Assembly: GCF_910577345.1 (NCBI RefSeq)
Contig: NZ_CAJTMT010000024.1
Location: 1-49,131, forward strand
Reading direction: 5' to 3'
DNA length: 49,131 nt
Source: an uncultured Duncaniella sp.
GTDB taxonomy: Bacteria > Bacteroidota > Bacteroidia > Bacteroidales > Muribaculaceae
The translations under genes were made by a program, and so were the position numbers. The notes beneath the pieces are model-generated. The model made no database searches. It had not been told where the DNA came from and saw only the letters and a program-made list of their open reading frames with translations. Shown piece after piece: positions 16,927 to 24,446 of the stretch (positions are counted from its first letter, which is position 1; each line of letters begins with the position of its first letter).

Positions 16927-17784
16927 TCAGGCTGTTTCTTCAACTTTTTCTTTTGCTGGAGCCTTCTTTACCGGGAAGTTTACGGCGTGGATGGCATGGG
17001 TGGGGCATACGTCGACGCACTTGCGGCAAAGTTTACACTTCTCGTAGTCGATGTATGAGAGGTTGTTGGCGATGGTGATTGCATCGTGTGTACATTCTTT
17101 AGCACACTTCGAGCAACCGATACATGCCACCTTGCAAGCCTTCATGGCCACCGCGCCCTTTTCCTTGTTGGAGCAGGCGACGTAGACTCTCATGCCACGC
17201 GGACCCTTGTTGCGGAGTTCGATGATAGAGCGGGGACATGCCTTCACACAGGCGCCACAGCCTACGCATTTGTCTTCGATTACTTCTGGAAGGCCGGTTT
17301 CGAGGTTCATCTTCATTGCACCGTAGGGACAGGCTTCCACGCAGTCGCCACATCCGAGACAGCCGTTGGGGCAGGCTGATTCACCGGAGCCGAGCGAGGC
17401 AAGGACGGCGCAGGTGGGTGCGCCTTCGAAACGGGCGAGACGGGGACGAAGGTCGCAGGTACCGTTACACTTGATTACTGCGATTTTCGGCTTGGTCTCT
17501 GCTGCTGTCAGGCCGACGATGTCGCCGATCTGTTTCATGACCGCGCTGCCCGATGCGGGACAGGCAAGGCCGTCGAGGGTGTCGGCACAGACACATGCAG
17601 CCGCGAAGTCGCGACATCCGCTGCGTCCGCAACCTCCACAGTTGGCGCCCGGAAGGAGCGCTTCTACTTGGTCGATACGGGGATCTTCATGGACATGGAA
17701 GCGCTTGGCCACAATGTAGAGCACGGCAGCGCCTACAATTCCGATAATCCCGAGGACGATGATTGAAGTTACTATAATATTCAT
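16927..17784 (-). CDS. rnfB: RnfB, electron transport complex ferredoxin subunit
   Basis: This protein has 285 residues with one N-terminal membrane helix (about 3-27), the Fe-S domain LPGANCGGCGRSGC and a row of ferredoxin clusters: CPNGCLGCGDCVEACP, CVGCGACVKACP, CIGCSKCAKECTHD and CKLCRKCVDVCP. This fits the long, cluster-rich RnfB of Bacteroidales. RnfB accepts electrons from reduced ferredoxin and passes them into the complex. It lies 17 bases after rseC and 11 bases before rnfC, so the three form one operon. Confidence 0.95.
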   Translation of the reverse strand: MNIIVTSIIVLGIIGIVGAAVLYIVAKRFHVHEDPRIDQVEALLPGANCGGCGRSGCRDFAAACVCADTLDGLACPASGSAVMKQIGDIVGLTAAETKPKIAVIKCNGTCDLRPRLARFEGAPTCAVLASLGSGESACPNGCLGCGDCVEACPYGAMKMNLETGLPEVIEDKCVGCGACVKACPRSIIELRNKGPRGMRVYVACSNKEKGAVAMKACKVACIGCSKCAKECTHDAITIANNLSYIDYEKCKLCRKCVDVCPTHAIHAVNFPVKKAPAKEKVEETA

Positions 17785-17801
17785 GGTAATAATTTAAAAC
17801 G

Positions 17802-18236
17802 TCATATTTTTCTGATTTTCCAACTGATTTTCTGGGCCAGGCTCTTGCGGAACCTGTAAAGGAAGAGATCATAGATGCCGAGGGCCACGAAGGCGAGGGC
17901 TATCGACCATCCGCCGAGTGTCGGGAAGCCGAGCCGAAGCCCGACAATGGCGCCTCCGAAGATAAGGGTCGGGAGGATGAGGGCCCACCATGTGGCGCGC
18001 AGGGTCGAGTCGGAGGTGGCGCTCACCTCCACCCGTTCGCCTCTGGTGTAGTCGCCGGCTGAGGGTGTGTCGATGGTCAGAAGTTCTTTCTTGTCATTCC
18101 CTTTGCTGTTGTTGCTGTTGCACAGGGCAGTGATGGCGCAGCCGTCACATTTGCATTCATCCTCTGTGCGGATGACAAGATAACCTCTCTCCACTTTCTC
18201 GATGACACCCCGGTGGGTTACGTCTTCTTTACTCAT
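17802..18236 (-). CDS. rseC: RseC/SoxR-reducing system family membrane protein
   Basis: I chose the ATG at 18236 (144 residues), because an upstream extension would run through the promoter at 18266-18297. The N-terminal domain has the family cysteines (CKCDGC then LC, about 23-34) that may bind a metal or Fe-S centre. Two membrane helices follow (about 87-107 and 111-130). RseC homologues accompany rnf operons and, in enterobacteria, take part with the Rsx complex in keeping SoxR reduced; in Bacteroidota the gene commonly precedes rnfB. Role here is inferred from that neighbourhood. Confidence 0.86.
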   Translation of the reverse strand: MSKEDVTHRGVIEKVERGYLVIRTEDECKCDGCAITALCNSNNSKGNDKKELLTIDTPSAGDYTRGERVEVSATSDSTLRATWWALILPTLIFGGAIVGLRLGFPTLGGWSIALAFVALGIYDLFLYRFRKSLAQKISWKIRKI

Positions 18237-18265
18237 GATAGTAGATAAAAAACACTTAGAGGGAG

Positions 18266-18297
18266 CAAAGTTAGTGAATTTCTGTAAAAAGTGCAAA
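18266..18297 (-). promoter_or_regulatory. Promoter of the rseC-rnfBC operon
   Basis: On the minus strand TTTG (18297-18294), then exactly 20 bases, then TAACTTTG (18273-18266) gives a full -33/-7 Bacteroidota promoter, about 30 bases before the rseC ATG. It is one of the two best promoter matches of the window. Confidence 0.8.
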
Positions 18298-18315
18298 CCT
18301 AAATTTCCATCATGG

Positions 18316-18323
18316 TATTTTTG
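18316..18323 (+). promoter_or_regulatory. Candidate promoter for the glycosyltransferase operon
   Basis: TATTTTTG fits TAnnTTTG on the plus strand, divergent from the rseC promoter and about 150 bases before the ATG at 18471. No exact -33 TTTG is present. Bases 18324-18470 are AT-rich and have no gene of their own. Confidence 0.4.
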
Positions 18324-18470
18324 GAATCAATGATTGCAAATGTTATCCGTAGGACACAATATTTATTCTTGCCGATAGTTATTATAATAAGTGTTAATCT
18401 TAAAATTTATTAATGAGGGTGTGGCATTCTGTGTCATCCCTTGTTCGCGTCCACGCTTGAAAAGGAGACT

Positions 18471-19676
18471 ATGAAACCGAGAATACTCATCGTCAACAAG
18501 TTTTATTACCCTCGCGGTGGAGATTGCGTATGCGTTATCAATCTCGAACGTCTGCTCCGTGAGCAGGGGTATGAGACTGCCATATTCTCTATGGATTTTC
18601 CCGAGAATATTCCCTCGGATTGGTCGGCCTACTTTGCAAGCGGGATTGATTTCTCTGGGCCTGTCTCCGCAAAGCTTGCCGCTGTCAGGCGTATGCTCGG
18701 CGGGGGCGACATAAGGAGGTCTTTTGCCAAGATACTCGATGATTTCAACCCCGATGTGGTTCATCTCCACAACATCCACAGCTATCTTTCCCCGCAGCTT
18801 GCCGTAATGGCTCATGAGCGTGGCAAGCGGGTGGTGTGGACTCTCCATGACTATAAACTCATCTGCCCTTCCTACAATTGTCTTGCCTCCGGTGAGGTCT
18901 GCGAGAAGTGTGTGGGTGGAAGTGTGGTCAATGTTGCGCGGACGCGCTGCATGAAGGGTTCTCTTTCCGCAAGCGTGATGGCTTGGCTCGAAGCGATGAA
19001 GTGGAACCGCCGTGTGCTTCAGCAAAATGTCGATACCTTCATCTGTCCCAGTGATTTCATGAGGCGGATGATGGTCAAGGGTGGTTTTGACGAACGCAAG
19101 CTCCTTGTCAACTGCAACTTTATTGACCCGGCCCGTCTGGTGGGAAATGAGAAATCTGAGGCCCCGGTTGACAGTGAGCCGTACTATTGTTTCGTTGGCC
19201 GTCTGTCGGAGGAGAAAGGTGTCGGATTGCTTCTGAAAGTTGCATCTGCCCTCCCTTATCGGCTGAAAGTTGCAGGTGGAGGTCCGCTTTTCGAGGAGCT
19301 GAAGAGCCGCTATGCAGCCTGTGGTAATATTGAATTTTTAGGACCGCTGCCGGGTGATCGCGTCGGAAGTCTGCTCAAAGGTGCGATGTTCTCCGTGATT
19401 CCCTCGGTCTGGTATGAGAATAATCCCCTTAGCGTTATCGAATCGCTGTCGCTGGGAACCCCGGTGGTAGGAGCTTCGATAGGCGGCATACCCGAACTTA
19501 TTTCAGATGGTCGCGACGGTCTCATATTCAAGGCTGGCGACGAAAGTGACTTGAGCGAAAAATTGATAGAAGCTTGTGAACACACATGGAACCGCGAGGA
19601 AATCAAGCGCGATGCTCTCCGCCGGTTCTCATCCGCCTCGCATTTCGACCGGCTTAAAGCCGCCTACGGAGTGTAG
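18471..19676 (+). CDS. GT4-family glycosyltransferase
   Basis: The protein has 401 residues. I start it at the ATG at 18471 (MKPRILIVNKFYYPRGG) because AAAGGAG lies just upstream; a TTG at 18441 is the only in-frame alternative. It has the GT-B fold. The N-terminal acceptor domain has DVVHLHNIHSYLSP and the Cys-rich stretch CPSYNCLASGEVCEKC, common in one GT4 subgroup, where it may bind metal. The C-terminal domain has FVGRLSEEKGVGLL and the nucleotide-sugar segment IPSVWYENNPLSVIESLSLGTPVVG with the catalytic-region glutamate. It is cytoplasmic or membrane-associated; donor and acceptor are unknown. It is followed after 36 bases by the radical SAM gene. Confidence 0.9.
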   Translation: MKPRILIVNKFYYPRGGDCVCVINLERLLREQGYETAIFSMDFPENIPSDWSAYFASGIDFSGPVSAKLAAVRRMLGGGDIRRSFAKILDDFNPDVVHLHNIHSYLSPQLAVMAHERGKRVVWTLHDYKLICPSYNCLASGEVCEKCVGGSVVNVARTRCMKGSLSASVMAWLEAMKWNRRVLQQNVDTFICPSDFMRRMMVKGGFDERKLLVNCNFIDPARLVGNEKSEAPVDSEPYYCFVGRLSEEKGVGLLLKVASALPYRLKVAGGGPLFEELKSRYAACGNIEFLGPLPGDRVGSLLKGAMFSVIPSVWYENNPLSVIESLSLGTPVVGASIGGIPELISDGRDGLIFKAGDESDLSEKLIEACEHTWNREEIKRDALRRFSSASHFDRLKAAYGV

Positions 19677-19712
19677 CGGATTACCATTAACATATATTGA
19701 TTGAATTGATAG

Positions 19713-20780
19713 ATGGAAAAACAGATACAACCGACCGATGCGTCGATAATACTTACATACAGATGCCCGATGCGTTGTCAGATGTGCAATATCTGGCAAT
19801 ATCCCACTGATAAGCGTGAGGAACTGAAGGCTTCCGACCTTAAATCGCTTCCCAGACTTAAATTCATAAACCTCACGGGTGGCGAGCCCTTCATCCGCGA
19901 GGATCTTCCGGAGATTGTCGAGGAATGTTTCCGTCATACTGACCGCATTGTCATCTCTACATCCGGATGGTATGAGGACCGTGTCATAGCGCTTGCCGAG
20001 CGTTTCCCGAACATCGGTATCCGCATCTCCATCGAGGGTCTCAGCCGCAAGAACGACGAACTCCGCGGACGCGAGGGTGGTTTCGACAAGGGTCTCCGCA
20101 CCCTCCTTAAACTTAAGGATATGGGCGTGAAGGATATTGGTTTCGGATGCACCGTCTCCAACAACAATTCCGAGGATATGCTTGCCCTCTATCAGCTCTC
20201 GAAATCACTTGGCCTGGAGTTTGCCACGGCAGCGTTCCATAATTCATACTATTTCCATAAGGATGACAATGTCATCACCAACCGCGAGACCGTATGCAAG
20301 AACTTCGAGACCCTTATCGAGTGGCAGCTTGCCGAGAAGCATCCGAAGTCGTGGTTCCGTGCTTTCTTCAACATGGGACTCATCAACTACATCGAGGGCA
20401 ATCGCCGAATGCTTCCCTGCGAGGCCGGTTCCGCCAATTTCTTCATTGACCCGTGGGGAGAAGTATATCCCTGCAACGGACTGGAGGACAAGGTGTGGAA
20501 AGATTCGATGGGCAATATCCACGATGCCGGTTTCATGGAAATCTGGACGAGCGAGCGAGCAGCCAAGGTGCGCGAGAAGGTGAGATGCTGTCCAAAGAAC
20601 TGCTGGATGGTCGGGACAGCTTCGCCTGTTATGCACAAGTATATCCGCCATCCGCTCGGGTGGGCCGTCAGAAACAAACTTCGCTCCATGCGCGGTCTCA
20701 AACCCATCCTCGACAAGAAATGGTATGATGTGGGTCAGGATCCCCGTCAGGGCGTGATGCGTGACATTGAAAAGGAATAA
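19713..20780 (+). CDS. Radical SAM/SPASM-domain protein
   Basis: This is a 355-residue radical SAM enzyme with the [4Fe-4S]/SAM motif CPMRCQMC (C18, C22, C25) and the SAM-binding GGEP near 56 (INLTGGEPFIRE). The barrel continues to about 200. A SPASM-like C-terminal region supplies auxiliary-cluster cysteines: LPCEAGSANFFI, GEVYPCNGLED (about 246) and CCPKNCWM (about 292-298). SPASM proteins modify peptides, proteins or, in some cases, sugar carriers and nucleotides. It lies between two glycosyltransferases (36 and 23 bases away), which suggests a part in making or modifying a surface glycan or glycosylated product. No precursor peptide gene is visible. Function not assigned. Confidence 0.88.
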   Translation: MEKQIQPTDASIILTYRCPMRCQMCNIWQYPTDKREELKASDLKSLPRLKFINLTGGEPFIREDLPEIVEECFRHTDRIVISTSGWYEDRVIALAERFPNIGIRISIEGLSRKNDELRGREGGFDKGLRTLLKLKDMGVKDIGFGCTVSNNNSEDMLALYQLSKSLGLEFATAAFHNSYYFHKDDNVITNRETVCKNFETLIEWQLAEKHPKSWFRAFFNMGLINYIEGNRRMLPCEAGSANFFIDPWGEVYPCNGLEDKVWKDSMGNIHDAGFMEIWTSERAAKVREKVRCCPKNCWMVGTASPVMHKYIRHPLGWAVRNKLRSMRGLKPILDKKWYDVGQDPRQGVMRDIEKE

Positions 20781-20803
20781 CCGACAAAAATCTATTCGGA
20801 CGT

Positions 20804-21898
20804 ATGAAAATCGTAGTCATCGGGACGAGAGGTATTCCCCGTATCCTCGGGGGAGTTGAGACTCATTGTGAAGAGTTGTATCCGCGCATTGTCGCCCTCG
20901 GGCATGAAGTCACGGTCATACGCCGTACGCCATATATCACTGACGACAACCGTGTGAGTGAATACCGTGGTGTGAAACTGATTGATGTCTATGCTCCGCG
21001 CAAGAAGAGCCTTGAAGCAATCATCCACACATATCTCGCAGCCATAAAGGCCCGTTCGCTCAACCCCGACATTGTCCATTGTCATGCCGTCGGTCCCTCC
21101 ATCGTCATGCCTTTCGTCCGTATGCTCGGCCTTAAGACTGTGATGACCAATCATGGTCCCGACTATAACCGTCAGAAATGGGGACGCATGGCAAAGACTG
21201 TCATAAAACTTGGCGAAAGGTGGGGCACACGTTTCAGCAACCGGGTGATTGTCATCTCAAAGGTTATAGCCGGTATTCTTGAAAAAGAGTATGGCTACAA
21301 GGATTCACGACTGATATTCAATGGTGTCAACCGTCCGGTCAAATCGCAGTCAAAAGATTATCTGGAAACTCTTGGGATAGCCGGGACCCCATATATACTT
21401 GCAATCGGACGCTTCGTGAAAGAAAAAGGCTTCCATGATCTGATTGACGCATATTCGAAATCCGGACTTTCCGGAACATACCGTCTCGTCATTGCCGGTG
21501 ACAGCGATCACGAGGATGACTACTCACAGTCCCTCAAAAAACAGGCCCGCGACCACGGTGTCGTTCTCACAGGATTCATCAAAGGTGAGAAACTCAACCA
21601 AATCATGAGCAATGCCTCGCTCTTTGTCATGTCCTCCTACCACGAAGGCCTCCCCATCGCGCTTCTCGAGGCTATGAGCTATGGACTCGATGTCATTGTG
21701 AGCGACATCCCCGCCAACAAACTCGACACCCTCTCGCCGACTGATTTCTACCCTGTCGGCAACGTCGATGAACTCGCCCGCGCAATGCAGCGCAAATGCC
21801 ATACCACACCTCCATCCCGTTCCTACGACCTCACCCCCTACGACTGGGACCAAATCGCCCTCCAGACCATCGAAGTCTACAAAGAAATTATTTGTTGA
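20804..21898 (+). CDS. GT4-family glycosyltransferase, DUF1972/rhamnosyltransferase type
   Basis: This protein has 364 residues and a GT-B fold. The N-terminus MKIVVIGTRGIPRILGGVETH is the DUF1972-type start found in rhamnosyl- and related transferases of polysaccharide loci. The donor domain has AIGRFVKEKGFHDLIDAY and MSSYHEGLPIALLEAMSYGLDVIVSDI, which positions the nucleotide sugar. It is the third gene of a tight plus-strand set that starts at 18471. No flippase, polymerase or sugar-nucleotide gene is adjacent, so the set is a fragment or a small accessory module. I see no strong terminator after it. Confidence 0.9.
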   Translation: MKIVVIGTRGIPRILGGVETHCEELYPRIVALGHEVTVIRRTPYITDDNRVSEYRGVKLIDVYAPRKKSLEAIIHTYLAAIKARSLNPDIVHCHAVGPSIVMPFVRMLGLKTVMTNHGPDYNRQKWGRMAKTVIKLGERWGTRFSNRVIVISKVIAGILEKEYGYKDSRLIFNGVNRPVKSQSKDYLETLGIAGTPYILAIGRFVKEKGFHDLIDAYSKSGLSGTYRLVIAGDSDHEDDYSQSLKKQARDHGVVLTGFIKGEKLNQIMSNASLFVMSSYHEGLPIALLEAMSYGLDVIVSDIPANKLDTLSPTDFYPVGNVDELARAMQRKCHTTPPSRSYDLTPYDWDQIALQTIEVYKEIIC

Positions 21899-22027
21899 TA
21901 TGCAATACGGATGGTTATTAATGACCTGCCATTAAATAAATAAGGTAGGTGCTTGATTTTTAACATGTGTTCAGGGCTTTTAGGGTGTTTTGTTTAAGTG
22001 GGGGTGGGATATGTGGTGGATTTTGAG

Positions 22028-22035
22028 TAATTTTG
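22028..22035 (+). promoter_or_regulatory. Candidate promoter for the NhaC-type antiporter
   Basis: TAATTTTG fits TAnnTTTG, 132 bases before the likely TTG start. No exact -33 TTTG is found. A second match, TAACTTTG at 22152-22159, lies so near the start that its transcript would be nearly leaderless. Confidence 0.35.
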
Positions 22036-22081
22036 TCGATGGATATGATGGATTTATATAAATGTCATGCTTGGATTGTTG

Positions 22082-22117
22082 ACAAGTTTAATCAGACATA
22101 CAAGTTTAATCAGACAT
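22082..22117. repeat. 18-bp tandem direct repeat upstream of the antiporter
   Basis: ACAAGTTTAATCAGACAT occurs twice, head to tail, without a mismatch (22082-22099 and 22100-22117). It lies between the two possible promoters of the antiporter gene. It could be a duplicated operator or a recent slip duplication. Confidence 0.85.
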
Positions 22118-22167
22118 GTAGCATTATCCGATAAATAATATTTTTCACTCTTAACTTTGGTAGAAGG

Positions 22168-23616
22168 TTGAATAAAAACAGTGTTTTCGGTTCTCGCAAT
22201 CTCCCTTCTTTGGGAGTTTCGCTTATTCCTGTCAGTTTTCTTTTCATTACACTTATAAGTGTAATTGTTTTCAGCGGTGCGGATGCCGTTTCGGAGTATG
22301 GCCCTTGGATTCTGCTTGCCTCTACGGCAATTGGACTTGGCCTTGCTGTCTGGGGTGGAGTTGCCTCGCGTAGGGGGCTCGCCGTCGGTCTTAAGCGCAG
22401 TGCCATGCAGATTCTGCCCGCAATTCCGATTCTGATATGTATAGCTATGGTGGCTACAACGTGGATGCTGTCAGGAGTGGTGCCAACGTTGATTTCTTAC
22501 GGTCTGCAGATTCTCAGTCCGCGCCTGTTTCTTGTGATAGCCTGCGTGGTTTGCTCGGCTATTTCAGTGATGACAGGTAGTTCGTGGACCACCATTGCCA
22601 CCCTTGGTGTAGCCTTCATGGGCATAGGTGAGGTGATGGGCTACAGTGACCCGTGGATTGCCGGTGCTATTATCTCTGGTGCTTATTTCGGTGATAAGGT
22701 ATCTCCGTTGAGCGACACGACTGTGGTCGCTTCATCAACTGCGGGTGTGGATCTTTTCGAGCATATCCGCTATCTGATGTTCACGACCGTTCCTGCAATG
22801 GGTATCTCGCTCATAGTGTTTATGATTGTGGGTCTCACCACTGATGTTGACCATAATCCGGATGCAGGGTCAATGCTCGGGGCGTTGAATTCTACTTTCA
22901 ATCTCAGCCAGTGGACACTTGTGATACCTTTCATCACAATGGTGTTGATTGCGCTCCGTCTGCCCACTTTGATAGTTCTTGCTCTTGCATCGCTAATGGG
23001 TGTGGCCGGTATCTTTATATTCCAGAATCATGAAGGCATGGATTTGGCAGGTCTGTTGACAAATCTGTGGAGCGGTTCGGCGCTGTCGACTGGAAGCGAG
23101 TCTCTCGACAGTCTCGTTAGCACAGGAGGTATTCTCGGGATGCTCCCGACTGTATTCCTTGTCCTTAGTGCGATGTTCTTCGGCTCAGTGATGATCGGGA
23201 CAGGTATGCTTGCCAAACTTACCGATGCTTTCACTCGCCGTCTGCGCCGACGCACAAGTATTGTAGGTGCCACCGTATGCAGCGGTCTTGCAATGAACTG
23301 CTTCACAGCCGACCAGTATCTTTCGCTCATCATAACCGGCAATATGTATCGTTCACTTTATAAACGAAACGGCCTTGAAGCGCGATTGCTTAGCCGATCA
23401 ATGGAAGATTCTATCTCCGTGACATCTGTACTCGTTCCCTGGAATTCATGCGGTCTCACACAAGCTACCGTGCTTGGAGTCAGCACTCTTGCTTATTTCC
23501 CCTGCTGTCTGTTCAATATACTCACCCCTGTGATGAGTGTCATCGTTGCCCGACTCGGCTTCAAAATACCGGAACCCGCACGTCGTCAGGCTGCTGTTTG
23601 TAATCAGGCTGTCTGA
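22168..23616 (+). CDS. nhaC: NhaC-family Na+/H+ antiporter
   Basis: This is a 482-residue integral membrane antiporter with about 11 hydrophobic segments and the family blocks WTTIATLGVAFMGIGEVMGY, GAIISGAYFGDKVSPLSDTTVVAS and NCFTADQYLSLIITGNMY followed by SVTSVLVPWNSCG. It exchanges cytoplasmic sodium for protons and so helps pH and sodium balance; other members carry organic acids or amino acids. The start is unusual: no ATG is available between the upstream stop at 22132 and the first membrane helix, so TTG at 22168 is the best choice. The stop is 8 bases before the 44-bp inverted repeat that separates it from ferritin. Confidence 0.88.
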   Translation: MNKNSVFGSRNLPSLGVSLIPVSFLFITLISVIVFSGADAVSEYGPWILLASTAIGLGLAVWGGVASRRGLAVGLKRSAMQILPAIPILICIAMVATTWMLSGVVPTLISYGLQILSPRLFLVIACVVCSAISVMTGSSWTTIATLGVAFMGIGEVMGYSDPWIAGAIISGAYFGDKVSPLSDTTVVASSTAGVDLFEHIRYLMFTTVPAMGISLIVFMIVGLTTDVDHNPDAGSMLGALNSTFNLSQWTLVIPFITMVLIALRLPTLIVLALASLMGVAGIFIFQNHEGMDLAGLLTNLWSGSALSTGSESLDSLVSTGGILGMLPTVFLVLSAMFFGSVMIGTGMLAKLTDAFTRRLRRRTSIVGATVCSGLAMNCFTADQYLSLIITGNMYRSLYKRNGLEARLLSRSMEDSISVTSVLVPWNSCGLTQATVLGVSTLAYFPCCLFNILTPVMSVIVARLGFKIPEPARRQAAVCNQAV

Positions 23617-23623
23617 GGAAAGC

Positions 23624-23739
23624 AGGGTACAGAAATTCAGAAATCACAAAAATAACATGTTTGTTTTAAGAGGAAATAATATTGTGTTACCTCAAAAAAC
23701 AAACATGTTATTTTTGTGATTTCTGAATTTCTGTACCCT
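23624..23739. repeat. 44-bp perfect inverted repeat between antiporter and ferritin
   Basis: Arms 23624-23667 and 23696-23739 are exactly complementary over 44 bases. The 28-base loop starts with GAGG and ends with CCTC, so pairing may go on. It lies between two converging genes, so bidirectional termination is the simplest role, but the stem is far longer than termination needs. The spacer 23740-23817 holds nothing else that I recognise. Confidence 0.93.
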
Positions 23740-23817
23740 CTTCGAGTATTGAATTCATTTCCACTTTCAGCGGGCTAAGGGCATTTAACTCCCTTGAATC
23801 CGTGGATTGAAATAGAA

Positions 23818-24342
23818 TTATTCTGCTGAAGAAGCAAGGGGCGAAGGAGTCGAGTAGGTGCGCGATGCAAGTTCCTGATCGAGCATATAGAGACCCATTC
23901 CGTTGTCGCCGATGAGCGAGAACTTGTCGATAAGAGTGCGGCAGTTGTCCTCTTCCTCAACCTGCTCGGTTACGAACCAGTTGAGACGGTCGCGGGTTGC
24001 ATAGTCTTTTTCAGCCTCAGCGAGAGCATAGAGGTCGTTGATGAGTGCAGTCACTTTCTTCTCGTGCTCAAGAGTCTCTTTGAACGCATCGAGGGGAGTT
24101 GCCCATGAAGTGGGAACGGCATCAATGGCTTTAAGCTCAACGCGGCCACCGCGCTGGTTGACGTAGTTCATGAAGATTGTGGCATGGTCCTGCTCTTCCT
24201 TGAACTGGATTTTGAACCAATTGGCGATACCGGGCTTGCCTTCAGCTTCGAAGTGGAGCGACATTGAAAGATAGAGATATGCACTCCAGAATTCTGCGTT
24301 AATCTGGGCGTTGAGAGCGTCCTGAACTTTGTTGTTTAACAT
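23818..24342 (-). CDS. ftnA: Ferritin, FtnA type
   Basis: This is a non-haem ferritin of 174 residues that oxidises and stores iron in a 24-subunit shell. All ferroxidase residues expected from E. coli FtnA are in register: E17, E50, H53, E94, Q127, with E49, E126, E129 and E130 for the third site. It has no haem-ligand pattern of bacterioferritin. The C-terminal Ser/Pro-rich tail (about 163-174) extends past the last helix. It has its own promoter candidate at 24385-24392 and ends at the long inverted repeat shared with the antiporter. Confidence 0.95.
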   Translation of the reverse strand: MLNNKVQDALNAQINAEFWSAYLYLSMSLHFEAEGKPGIANWFKIQFKEEQDHATIFMNYVNQRGGRVELKAIDAVPTSWATPLDAFKETLEHEKKVTALINDLYALAEAEKDYATRDRLNWFVTEQVEEEDNCRTLIDKFSLIGDNGMGLYMLDQELASRTYSTPSPLASSAE

Positions 24343-24384
24343 ACTTAGCGTGTATAATTAGTTGTTGGTTATGATTTCTATTGG

Positions 24385-24392
24385 CAAAAATA
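24385..24392 (-). promoter_or_regulatory. Ferritin promoter -7 box
   Basis: The minus strand reads TATTTTTG, a TAnnTTTG match, 43 bases before the ferritin ATG. No exact -33 TTTG is visible at 19-21 bases. Confidence 0.5.
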
Positions 24393-24446
24393 CTAACTTT
24401 TCACTAATATGTAATATTTAAACCTAAAGTTTTTTCCACATACTTT

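Noticed and set aside
22152..22159. TAACTTTG as main promoter of the antiporter
   Set aside because: It ends 9 bases before the only start codon. Without 5'-end data I prefer the box at 22028, with low confidence.
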